DNA of 64,000 nucleotides from JASTVH01 sp042862465 (GTDB taxonomy: Bacteria > Pseudomonadota > Gammaproteobacteria > Pseudomonadales > Oleiphilaceae): positions 248,001 to 312,000 of the forward strand of contig JASTVH010000005.1 of NCBI GenBank assembly GCA_042862465.1. The letters are read 5' to 3'. The position numbers and the translations under genes are program-made. The number at the start of each line of letters is the position of its first letter. The stretch's first letter is position 1. The notes below the pieces were generated by a model, which did not search any database, was not told the origin of the DNA, and worked only from the letters and a program-made list of their open reading frames with translations. Positions 34,617 through 43,449 of this stretch are shown here, one piece after another.

Positions 34617-37600
34617 ATGGACAAGTTCAAGGACGAAAAGGACGAGTCTTTCTTGGGTGGAGATGCTGTTATCAGTGACGGGTTTGATGAACTGATCGTT
34701 CAGGGGAAGACCTTTATTGATCTTTTCCTGTGGCATGCCTCGCGTTCCCCGGAAAAATGCGCCTTGGTATTTGAGGGTAACCAGTGGAGTTACCGCGATC
34801 TGCTCCGTGAGAGTTCACGTTGGCAGCAACAGCTCCATGAAAACGGTATCTCTCACGGCAATAGGGTCCTGGTCGGCCTGTCCAGAGGGCCTGAGCTGGT
34901 CGCTTTGCTTCTGGGTATCATGCGAGCAGGAGCATGTTATGTCCCCATTGATCCTTCCTTCCCACGAAAAAGGATAGAACTGATTGCCGAGAACTCGGGG
35001 GCGACTGCCGCCGTCCTTGATGACGAGATTAATGATCTTCATTTAGAAAATGAGATTCAACGTCTGAGCTCTGCAGAGCAGCCTGGAAATTCAGAAGAAT
35101 CCACCCTGAAGGCGGTGACAAACGAGTCCGCACCCGAACACACGGCTTATCTTATTTATACCTCGGGCTCGACGGGAATTCCCAAGGGCGTACCGATCAG
35201 CCACGCTGCTCTACTGAATTTTCTTCTGGCGATGAGAGAGCGGCCCGGTATTGACGCTTCCGACAGGATGTTGGCGTTAACAACGGTGTCATTCGATATC
35301 TCTGTGCTGGAACTTTTTCTTCCACTGATTGCTGGGGCCTCGGTTCATCTCGTATCAAGAGATACCGCGGTCGATCCGAGGGCACTGGCCGAAAGCATTC
35401 AGGTCGGGAAGCCGACCGTATTGCAGGCCACACCAGCGACATGGCGTATGTTGCTGGAAAGCGGTTGGAAACCGGATCAATCTCAAAAGGTTCTTTGTGG
35501 GGGGGAGGCGCTCTCAATCGAGGTGGCAAGGGAGCTCTTGGCCGCCAGGGAACTATGGAATATGTACGGCCCAACAGAAGCGACTGTTTGGTCCAGCTGT
35601 CATCGGGTCGGTGCCGCCGATATAGCTCGGGGCAGAATACCCATTGGCGATCCCTTACCCAATGTTGAGTATAGGGTGACGCCCTCTGAAAATGGGGAGC
35701 AAACCGATACCAGCGAAGGCGAGCTGTTGATAGCGGGCGTCTGCTTAACGCATGGGTATTTTCGACGCCCTGACTTGAATGAGGAACGCTTCATAATCAC
35801 TCAAGACGATCAGGGCACTGAAAGGCGCTTCTATCGTACGGGAGACCTTGTTGTAAAAGATTCCTCCGAAATTTTTTATCTGGGAAGGCTGGATAATCAA
35901 ATCAAAATCCGGGGCTACAGGGTCGAACTCGGAGAAATCGAAGAGCATCTTCTTGAGGTTGATAGTGACATTTCCCAGGCCGTCGTTATCAAGCATTCAG
36001 ATAACACGTCAGATGGGGTCTTGGTCGCGTTTGTTCGTGGCTGGTCGGATATTGACTTTGGGGCTGTTGAGGACGCGTTGCGTCAGCGCCTGCCCTCGTA
36101 CATGGTACCGGGAGTTTGGAGGCAAATTCAGGAGTTCCCGTTAACACCAAACCTCAAAATCGATAGGAACACGCTTTCCAAGTGGGTTACCGATCGCCCT
36201 CAAGGGAACAAGGAATCAGGCGAGGCGGTTTCTGCGGACCTCAGCGAGGCCAGTTCGCAGGTAAAAGGTTTGGCCGCCTTATGGAAACAAGTCCTGGGAG
36301 TCTCGCCTTCAAGTTCAAATGACAGTTTTTTTGCGCTGGGCGGCCATTCTTTACTGGCCGCCCGTCTGTCTTTGCTTATAGAAGAACAGTTCAACAAACG
36401 AGTGCCTGTGGATGATTTGCTGGAACATCCTGTACTGGACCAGCAGATGGAACGCATTCAAGCATGTCCGCTCACGCCCTCGGTTCGCCAGGGCGAGGTT
36501 GCCAATGAAGAGACCGCACATACCCAGTCTTTGGCCATACCCCGCTCCAAAACTCAAGAAAGAATGCAAATAACGGCGGACCTGCTGAATCAACCGGAAA
36601 TATTCAATGAATCGGAAGCCTATTGGCTATTGGGTAACGTTGATAAAGGTGCGTTGAAGGAAGCAGCAGGGCAGCTGCTCAAGCAGCACGATGCGTTTGC
36701 GATAAGGCATCGCGCTGATGGAAAAGGATGGTTGATTGTTGAACCCACTCTGGAATGGCAGGAAATGCGCTGTGGTCCAGAGTTGGACGATCCGGAATGG
36801 CTGAAAGCGGAACTTCAGAAAGAGGCAAAAAGGCCCTTCGATTTAACAAAGGGGCCATTGATACGGTTTAAATACTACCAGGCACATAATAAAAGCCTTC
36901 TTCAGATTTCCGCACACCATCAGATTGTCGATGGTCTATCACAAACCCTGATGTGGCAATCTATCCAAAGCTACTACCGAATGATCAGGGAGGGGCGGTC
37001 GATCTCCCCGGGTGAAGGTGCGGCATTTACACAATACCTTAATCAGGTGGACAAAAAGGCGAGTCCAGAGGATCAGGAATATTGGCGGCGTATTTTCAGA
37101 TCTCGTCCACCTGTACTGAATATAGTGACTGATCGGCCTCGCCAACCCAGCCTGGACCTTCACAGCCGGCAAGCGAGCATCAACGTACCCAGAGAGCAAT
37201 GGGACCAAACGACTCAGCTTGCAAGACGCTTAAACACAACGCCGTTTGCGATCATTCTCAGCGTTTATGGTCTGCTCCTGTCCAGTTATACCGAACAAGA
37301 CGAATTTGTTATCGGTACGCCTGTGAGCCAAAGACCTTCTGAATGGGAAAAAACACTCGGTCTGTTCATCAATACACTGCCGTTGCGACTGGAACTAGGC
37401 GGGAAAAGTCAGCTGGAAGACATCGTTAAACATGTGCACGGCCGGCTGCTTGGGGCAATGCGGCACCAGGCGCTGTCATTTGATCGTATCGTTGAAATCG
37501 CGTCTCCAAGCAGGGATCCCAGTCGAACCCCCCTTTATCAAACACTGTTCACGTTCAACGATTTCAGGGATCGGCCCAGTGAGCTTGAAAAGCACGTCGA

Positions 37601-40430
37601 GATGCAGGCGCAGCCGGTCGATACCGGATTCAGCCACGCCGAACTGGTTATGTTTGCCGATTGTTACCAGAACGGTGTGCAGCTCCGCATGCAAGCTAGC
37701 CGCCAGTTGTTTGATAAGACGACTGTAAAGGCGATGCTGGCGCATTTTCAGAAACTTTGGGTCGGCTTGCTGGAAGGCACAAGTGGTTCTCCCTGGGACA
37801 TTAGCCTCATTACGAGCACGGATAGCGCTAAGCTGGATTCTTGGAACGATACGAGTTCAGCCTATCCCCGGGATGCTTCCGTTTATTCCTGTTTTCATAG
37901 TCAGCTTGCTGGCTATGGCGACAATATTGCGATTGAACAGGGTAAACAGCGGATTACCTATAATGAGCTCGATAAAGCCAGCAAACGGGTTGCAGCAGCC
38001 TTGCTTGCGGCGGGTGTCGGTAAAGGCACACGCGTAGCAACTCTGGTAGACAAATCCTGGCAAGCAATCGCCGCCATTTTAGGGATTCTTCGACTTGGGG
38101 GAGTCTATGTTCCATTAGACAGGGCTTATCCTGTCCAGCGGATGCAATTACTCCTCGCTGAATCTCACACTCACTATGTGATTGGGCAGTACGCCGCCGA
38201 TCAGTCAAGGATTTCCGGAGATGTCCAATGGATCGATTTGGGCGATGCGCTGAAAACTTCGGATAATTCGGCTCCGGAGACTGCCTCCACCGCATCAGAC
38301 CCCGCCTATATCATGTTTACCTCCGGGTCGACGGGGGTCCCGAAGGGGGTCGAAGTCGTAAACAGAAACATCGTGAGGCTTGTCAAAGAGACGAATTATC
38401 TCAAGTTTGATGAAACCATTCGCTTTTTGATGAATGCGCCTATTTCGTTTGACGCTTCAACACTCGAAATATGGGGGCCTCTACTCAATGGCGGCACCCT
38501 CGTGATACCAGAACGCGAGACCCTGAATGCCAAAGCGTTAAGCGATCTGTTGCTGAGCGGTTCCGTCAATGCAGCCTGGCTAACAGCCGCCTTGTTTCAT
38601 CAAATGGCTGAGCACCACGCTGATGCCTTTCGTAAGCTGGATTATCTCCTGTCGGGCGGTGATGTTTTGTCGGCTCGATGGGTGAGGGCAACGCTGGAGA
38701 ACAATCCAGGGCTGACCCTCATTAACGGCTATGGGCCGACAGAAAACACCACGTTCACTTGCTGCTATCCGATGTCTGACGCCGCCGCTGTGCCAGACCG
38801 TGTGCCAATCGGATACCCGATCGCCAATACTCGGGTCTACATCGTCGACGACAACGGGCGCCAGTGTCCTCCGGGAGTTCCGGGGGAACTCTTTGCTGCA
38901 GGCGATGGTGTGACGAACGGCTACATCAATGCCCCTCAGCGTAACCGTGAAGTATTCGTTCCCGGTAAAGGCTTGATCAGCGGTGAGGAAAAACTCTACA
39001 GGACCGGAGACAGAGCGCGCTGGCGGCATGATGGAGTGCTCGAGTTTCTGGGACGCAAGGACCATCAGGTCAAAATACGGGGCTACCGTGTAGAACCCGG
39101 CGAGGTCAGCGCGGCGCTCGAAAGCTTTGATGAAGTCAATCAGGCCGTCACAACGGTTCAGAAAGGCAAAGACGACGAGTGCCACCTGATTGCTTACGTT
39201 GTGCTGGAGCCGAGCCTGGCGGAATGGACGCAAGCCAATACGTTGAAAAAATGGCTGGAAGAACGCCTTCCCCGATTTATGCTGCCCAGCGATATTGTGA
39301 TACTGCAGGAAATGCCTGTCGATCCAAACGGAAAGATCGACCGCAAGGCCCTTCCTGTATCGGATCTTCTGACTCTGAAACAATCCAAAGGGGCCCCACC
39401 AGCGACAGAACGAGAGGCTAAATTACTCTCAATTTGGCAGGAGATTCTGGGCTCGTCTGAAATTAGCGTCACCGATGATTTTTTTGAGTGGGGAGGCTCC
39501 TCTCTCACTGCGGTCGAACTCTTTGGAAGAATTGAAAGTGAATTCGGCTGTGATCTGCCTTTGTCGGTCTTGTTAAAACATGGGACCGTCAGGGAACTAA
39601 GTGAACTGATTGGCGCTCGTGACGGCAATGCCGCAGCCGATACGGTGGCAAATCAGTCACACTGGAACAATCTTGTGGTTCTTGACGCAAAAGGACACTC
39701 CCGTCCCGTGGTTTGCATACACGCGGTGGGCGGGAATGTCTTGGGTTACAGAGAATTGCTCGACCTGGAGAATCTGAACAGGCCTGTTTTAGGTTTTCAG
39801 TCCAGCGGACTCAACGGCGTTGACATCCCACCTGACAGCATCCACAGGATGGCTGCCAATTATGTTGAAGAACTGATGCGCTCAGGCTATCAGGGGCCTT
39901 TCACCCTCGTAGGCGGATCCATGGGGGGGACCATTGCACTGGAGATGGCATTACTGCTTGAAAAACATGGGCAAGAGGTTGACTGGGTCGTATTGCTGGA
40001 CACGATCGGCCCGGCCGGCCGCAAGCCAGAAATCGAAAATATCGATGAATCCCTTCTGGCGCGTTTTCGTCATAGTCTTAGGAGCCGGACAAGAAGCTAC
40101 CTGAAGAAACTGCAAATCCAGTACTACCGTCAAAAGGGTTTACCTCTTCCAGTTAGCCTACGGCCATTTTTCATCAAAGAGCAGAATACGGAAGCACTGT
40201 ACCGGCATTCAGAGAAACCGTATTCAGGCAATGTTCTTCTCATGAGAGCCCCAATACGCGAACAGGGGATTTATGCCGATCCTTATCTGGGATGGCAGGG
40301 CATACTCCGGGGCAAACTGGTCATAGAGCATATCAATGCATTGCACGAATCATTTCTGGAGTCGCCGGAAACCAAAGAGCGCCTCAACCAATTTTTTAAC
40401 GAGAAAAATGCTGACAAGAATGACGTCTAA
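34617..40430 (+). CDS. Two-module nonribosomal peptide synthetase, A-T-C-A-T-TE
   Basis: 1937 residues. A1 spans about 40-520 (YTSGSTGIPKG at 181), T1 carries its Ser578 in GGHSL, C spans about 645-1080 (HHQIVDG at 767), A2 about 1085-1590 (FTSGSTGVPKG at 1234), T2 carries Ser1629 in GGSSL, and TE about 1680-1930 has nucleophile Ser1768 in GGSMGG. Pocket residues read by eye: A1 D227 I228 L231 Q270 L293 G295 M316 V324 W325, a glycine-type code; A2 D1279 A1280 L1283 W1321 L1345 G1347 G1371 T1379 F1380, a valine-type code. No epimerase, starter C or MbtH-like gene is present. It lies 17 bases after the FemAB gene, so it belongs to the polysaccharide operon. Confidence 0.93.
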   Translation: MDKFKDEKDESFLGGDAVISDGFDELIVQGKTFIDLFLWHASRSPEKCALVFEGNQWSYRDLLRESSRWQQQLHENGISHGNRVLVGLSRGPELVALLLGIMRAGACYVPIDPSFPRKRIELIAENSGATAAVLDDEINDLHLENEIQRLSSAEQPGNSEESTLKAVTNESAPEHTAYLIYTSGSTGIPKGVPISHAALLNFLLAMRERPGIDASDRMLALTTVSFDISVLELFLPLIAGASVHLVSRDTAVDPRALAESIQVGKPTVLQATPATWRMLLESGWKPDQSQKVLCGGEALSIEVARELLAARELWNMYGPTEATVWSSCHRVGAADIARGRIPIGDPLPNVEYRVTPSENGEQTDTSEGELLIAGVCLTHGYFRRPDLNEERFIITQDDQGTERRFYRTGDLVVKDSSEIFYLGRLDNQIKIRGYRVELGEIEEHLLEVDSDISQAVVIKHSDNTSDGVLVAFVRGWSDIDFGAVEDALRQRLPSYMVPGVWRQIQEFPLTPNLKIDRNTLSKWVTDRPQGNKESGEAVSADLSEASSQVKGLAALWKQVLGVSPSSSNDSFFALGGHSLLAARLSLLIEEQFNKRVPVDDLLEHPVLDQQMERIQACPLTPSVRQGEVANEETAHTQSLAIPRSKTQERMQITADLLNQPEIFNESEAYWLLGNVDKGALKEAAGQLLKQHDAFAIRHRADGKGWLIVEPTLEWQEMRCGPELDDPEWLKAELQKEAKRPFDLTKGPLIRFKYYQAHNKSLLQISAHHQIVDGLSQTLMWQSIQSYYRMIREGRSISPGEGAAFTQYLNQVDKKASPEDQEYWRRIFRSRPPVLNIVTDRPRQPSLDLHSRQASINVPREQWDQTTQLARRLNTTPFAIILSVYGLLLSSYTEQDEFVIGTPVSQRPSEWEKTLGLFINTLPLRLELGGKSQLEDIVKHVHGRLLGAMRHQALSFDRIVEIASPSRDPSRTPLYQTLFTFNDFRDRPSELEKHVEMQAQPVDTGFSHAELVMFADCYQNGVQLRMQASRQLFDKTTVKAMLAHFQKLWVGLLEGTSGSPWDISLITSTDSAKLDSWNDTSSAYPRDASVYSCFHSQLAGYGDNIAIEQGKQRITYNELDKASKRVAAALLAAGVGKGTRVATLVDKSWQAIAAILGILRLGGVYVPLDRAYPVQRMQLLLAESHTHYVIGQYAADQSRISGDVQWIDLGDALKTSDNSAPETASTASDPAYIMFTSGSTGVPKGVEVVNRNIVRLVKETNYLKFDETIRFLMNAPISFDASTLEIWGPLLNGGTLVIPERETLNAKALSDLLLSGSVNAAWLTAALFHQMAEHHADAFRKLDYLLSGGDVLSARWVRATLENNPGLTLINGYGPTENTTFTCCYPMSDAAAVPDRVPIGYPIANTRVYIVDDNGRQCPPGVPGELFAAGDGVTNGYINAPQRNREVFVPGKGLISGEEKLYRTGDRARWRHDGVLEFLGRKDHQVKIRGYRVEPGEVSAALESFDEVNQAVTTVQKGKDDECHLIAYVVLEPSLAEWTQANTLKKWLEERLPRFMLPSDIVILQEMPVDPNGKIDRKALPVSDLLTLKQSKGAPPATEREAKLLSIWQEILGSSEISVTDDFFEWGGSSLTAVELFGRIESEFGCDLPLSVLLKHGTVRELSELIGARDGNAAADTVANQSHWNNLVVLDAKGHSRPVVCIHAVGGNVLGYRELLDLENLNRPVLGFQSSGLNGVDIPPDSIHRMAANYVEELMRSGYQGPFTLVGGSMGGTIALEMALLLEKHGQEVDWVVLLDTIGPAGRKPEIENIDESLLARFRHSLRSRTRSYLKKLQIQYYRQKGLPLPVSLRPFFIKEQNTEALYRHSEKPYSGNVLLMRAPIREQGIYADPYLGWQGILRGKLVIEHINALHESFLESPETKERLNQFFNEKNADKNDV

Positions 40431-40472
40431 AGATAAGCGGTCTCAAGGCCGTGGGTGTCGGGGGCAAATGAG

Positions 40473-41576
40473 ATGAGTAGAGTCTTGCACCTGATTGACA
40501 CCACGGGGCCTGGCGGTGCGGAAACCGTATTCACTCAGCTGATTGCAGAGTTGTCTTCTGATTACGAGCCCATTGTCATTCTGCGCGGAGAAGGCTGGCT
40601 GGCTTCCGAGATCCGTAGCCTGGGAATCGAGCCAATCATGCTGAATTCCAAAGGAAGCTTTAACGCCCGGTACCTGATTGAGCTGCAGCGCATTATCAGG
40701 CAAAAACGTATACGGCTGATTCATGCCCACCTGCTCGGTTCCAATGTTTACGGCTCATTGGCGGGACTGCTGACGGGGGTGCCCGTTATCACGACCTTCC
40801 ACGGTAGCGTTGATATCGGATCCAGCGAACGATTTTTGAGATTGAAATTCTTTATCATTAACCAGTGTGCAAGCGCCATTGTGAGCGTATCCCGGCGACT
40901 TCAGAAGGCTCTGAATGAACGTGCGCGCTTGAGTCGCAGAAAATCCATACTGATATACAACGGTGTGGCCCGACCGGAGAGCGCCTTTGCGGAAAATGAT
41001 CTGAGGCAGAGTTTAGGGCTGTCTCCCGACGCCCGGATCGTAGTGTCCGTAGGCAATGTCAGGCGCTCCAAAGGGTATGAATACCTTGTTGAAGCGGTGC
41101 CGAGCGTTTCGGATGCCAAGACTCATTTTGTTGTCATTGGTGACCCCAAGCCCGCTTTGACAGATCCTCTCAAAAGCAGAGCGCAGGAACTTGGTGTCGC
41201 TGACCGGATTCATTTTATCGGTTTCCGCAAAGATGCCAGGCATCTTCTGGCTCAAGCAGACGTATTTTTGCTGCCTTCAACCGAAGAGGGTTTTTCTCTG
41301 GCTACCGTAGAAGCGATGTTAGCGGGTGTTCCCGTCATTGCCACCCGCAGTGGAGGACCGGAGGAGATCATTGATCCGGGTGTTAACGGACAACTGATTG
41401 AGTGTGCCAATGCCCGCGCCATAGCCCAGGCGATCGACAGTGCTTTGACCAACGCCCATACAGAACGCATGGTTATCCAGGCGCAGCAGGATGCGCAGAA
41501 CCGGTTCTCTTTGAACACGATGATTGATCAGTACAAGGAGCTATATCAGCGTTTGATCGGCTCAGCCGTGGCGTAA
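40473..41576 (+). CDS. Glycosyltransferase family 4
   Basis: A 367-residue GT-B enzyme that adds a sugar to the repeat unit at the cytoplasmic face. The N-domain has LHLIDTTGPGGAETVFTQLI and the glycosyl-transfer-1 domain has VSVGNVRRSKGYEYLVEA. The nucleotide-sugar site shows as LPSTEEGFSLATVEAMLAG with the EX7E motif. The ATG at 40473 is preceded by GGGG; a GTG six codons upstream is possible. Sugar and linkage cannot be told. Its 3' end overlaps the convergent ATP-grasp gene by 15 bases. Confidence 0.92.
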   Translation: MSRVLHLIDTTGPGGAETVFTQLIAELSSDYEPIVILRGEGWLASEIRSLGIEPIMLNSKGSFNARYLIELQRIIRQKRIRLIHAHLLGSNVYGSLAGLLTGVPVITTFHGSVDIGSSERFLRLKFFIINQCASAIVSVSRRLQKALNERARLSRRKSILIYNGVARPESAFAENDLRQSLGLSPDARIVVSVGNVRRSKGYEYLVEAVPSVSDAKTHFVVIGDPKPALTDPLKSRAQELGVADRIHFIGFRKDARHLLAQADVFLLPSTEEGFSLATVEAMLAGVPVIATRSGGPEEIIDPGVNGQLIECANARAIAQAIDSALTNAHTERMVIQAQQDAQNRFSLNTMIDQYKELYQRLIGSAVA

Positions 41577-42749
41577 GGATCTGATGTAGGCCTTAAGCTC
41601 GTACCAAAACGGAGCCATATCGGGCCAGCGATTGACTTCGTGACGGGTCTTGCGGTGGTAGGACAGAAACTGCAGCACGGCCATGAGTTTCTGGCTAACG
41701 GAATACCGGGTTGCCGGCGCTTTGAGCACCAGATAAAGGCGGTCCAGATCGCCAAGCAGCCATCGCAACCGGTTGCCCGGCGCGGGGAATTGTGACGGAG
41801 GCTGATAATGCGGGTCGTACACGCTGCGATAAAGAAAGTAGGGGAAATCGACACCTGCATCGATCGCCAGTTGCAATGACCCCCAGAAACGGGGATTAAC
41901 TTCCATCAGGTAGGGGGTGCCATCAGCACTGACTTTGAACTCAACCATGGCGACGCCATCCCACTGCGCGCTTTCCAGCAGTTTGGTGGCGATTTGTTGC
42001 ATATGCGTGTCAATGTCGCGGGATTCGCTCAGAACGCTGACCCCGCCTTCGGGTGGCTTTTCGCGGAGCCGGCGGTGGGCGAAAAAGCATAAGGGACGAC
42101 CGGATCGGAACAGGGTGAATACGCCTTGACCTTCGCCGGTTATGAATTCCTGAACCATGAACGGATAGTTTTTGAACTGATCCTGCTGTAGTGCGGCCTT
42201 TAGGGCTTTTTCGTTACGGACAATGACCACCGATGTAGAAACAATCCGGTCCTCAAGCAGAATCTTGGAGAGGGCGGGCTTCAGAACAACAGGATATCGC
42301 TGGATGGACGATGTTGCTGATAGTAAAGCCTGGGCGTTGGCGTAATGCTGGCTTTCGGGAACCGGCAGGCCCAACGATTGCGCAAGCCGGGTCAGTTCAC
42401 TCTTGTTGGCCAGCTGCTGTACCTGTTTATCGCTGGGAAACGGCAGTTTGACATGAGCCGGCAAGCGACTTCGGTTTGCCAGCAATACATAGGTACTGGC
42501 CTCAGTCATTGGGAGTATAAAGTCAATGCGGTGCGCCTCCACAATGCGCAAAACATCTTCCAGAAAACCTGCAGGGGTTCTGAAGGGTGATCGGTAAACA
42601 GCAGAATCGGAAGCGTATCGAGAAGCGCCGGCAAGCGTTCGCGGACTTTCGTCCGCAGTTGTCACCCAAAGGTCTTTTTGACCAAGCGTACGTGTGGCTG
42701 CAAGAGCAGAGCGTTGATTGGCATCTAAGACCAGGATTCGGTGTGGCAT
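41562..42749 (-). CDS. ATP-grasp enzyme in the polysaccharide locus
   Basis: A 395-residue ATP-grasp protein. A pre-ATP-grasp Rossmann fold (ILVLDANQRSALAATRTLG) leads to the ATP-binding part with YPVVLKPALSKIL, PFMVQEFITGEGQGVF, and the metal-binding VEFKVSADGTPYLMEVNPRF. Such enzymes join a carboxylate to an amine or another nucleophile through an acyl phosphate; the substrates here are unknown. It is the only minus-strand gene among about 20 plus-strand genes, divergent from the phosphatase gene. The start at MPHRI fits the fold; a frame extension of 16 codons is unlikely. Confidence 0.88.
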   Translation of the reverse strand: MPHRILVLDANQRSALAATRTLGQKDLWVTTADESPRTLAGASRYASDSAVYRSPFRTPAGFLEDVLRIVEAHRIDFILPMTEASTYVLLANRSRLPAHVKLPFPSDKQVQQLANKSELTRLAQSLGLPVPESQHYANAQALLSATSSIQRYPVVLKPALSKILLEDRIVSTSVVIVRNEKALKAALQQDQFKNYPFMVQEFITGEGQGVFTLFRSGRPLCFFAHRRLREKPPEGGVSVLSESRDIDTHMQQIATKLLESAQWDGVAMVEFKVSADGTPYLMEVNPRFWGSLQLAIDAGVDFPYFLYRSVYDPHYQPPSQFPAPGNRLRWLLGDLDRLYLVLKAPATRYSVSQKLMAVLQFLSYHRKTRHEVNRWPDMAPFWYELKAYIRSLRHG

Positions 42750-42909
42750 GGCGCTGTCATCACGTCTGAGGACGGAACCGGATAGTATCGGCAGCAATTG
42801 GTAGTGTCAAAAACAGTGTCGGCACAGTAATGTGCAGTTGCGTCCAGATCACGTATGATCGCGTTGCCGTGGTAAAGGGGGCGCTTAATTGCGGTGTAAG
42901 GAAGATTGA
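42750..42909. promoter_or_regulatory. Divergent control region between ATP-grasp and phosphatase genes
   Basis: 160 bases that should hold both promoters. A palindrome GCACA-GTAA-TGTGC (42822-42835) is a possible operator or small hairpin. TATGAT (about 42857) could be a -10 for the rightward genes, but no good -35 precedes it. Confidence 0.3.
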
Positions 42910-43449
42910 GTGGTTAAACTTAAGAACTGGTGGAAATACATCAAAGAGTGGTGCCTTTTGTTGCTGGGGGCTTATGACCGGTATGGTCATCTATCGCGCC
43001 AGTTACCCCCCAAACGTGTCATTTTCGTTTGTAAAGGCAACGTTTGCCGGAGCGTCTACGCGGAACGCTACTTGAAGCAAAGGCTGTTACCAGGTGACAC
43101 CTCCATCAACGTGATCAGCTGTGGCCTGGCCACGGATGGGGGCATACCGGCAAACGAAGTAGGCACACAGGTCGCGAGGGAGAGAGGTATCGATTTGACG
43201 GGGCATGCCAGCCAAAAGGTGCAGGATCTGACGCTGTCTGCTGAGGATCTTCTGGTCGTCATGGAACCCTATATGGTCCCGGCGCTGACCAAAACCTGTG
43301 GCGCTTCGGTTATCATCCTGGGCATGTTGGGTAATGACCGAAGACCATCGATTGCCGATCCCTACGGCGAACCTGAGGCGGCATTTCGATCCGTTTTCTC
43401 AATTATCGAACATAAAGTCGACCTGCTGCATAAACAGTTGTTCTCATGA
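42910..43449 (+). CDS. Wzb-like low-molecular-weight protein tyrosine phosphatase
   Basis: A 179-residue phosphatase. The P-loop CKGNVCRS lies at residues 42-49 and the acid Asp in IADPYGEP at about 152. About 35 extra N-terminal residues with a hydrophobic patch (WCLLLLGAY) precede the catalytic fold, unlike typical Wzb. In polysaccharide loci such enzymes act on the BY-kinase tyrosine tail, which the kinase homologue here seems to lack. The GTG start has AAGGAAG five bases upstream. It overlaps the next gene by ATGA. Confidence 0.9.
   Translation: MVKLKNWWKYIKEWCLLLLGAYDRYGHLSRQLPPKRVIFVCKGNVCRSVYAERYLKQRLLPGDTSINVISCGLATDGGIPANEVGTQVARERGIDLTGHASQKVQDLTLSAEDLLVVMEPYMVPALTKTCGASVIILGMLGNDRRPSIADPYGEPEAAFRSVFSIIEHKVDLLHKQLFS

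Noticed and set aside
34617..40430. NRPS as a siderophore synthetase
   Set aside because: No receptor, transporter, salicylate or dihydroxybenzoate genes nearby; Gly and Val codes do not bind iron. Not excluded.
42818..42836. Sigma-54 element before the Wzb-like phosphatase
   Set aside because: CGGCAC to GTGC gives a GG-GC spacing of 13 rather than 12.
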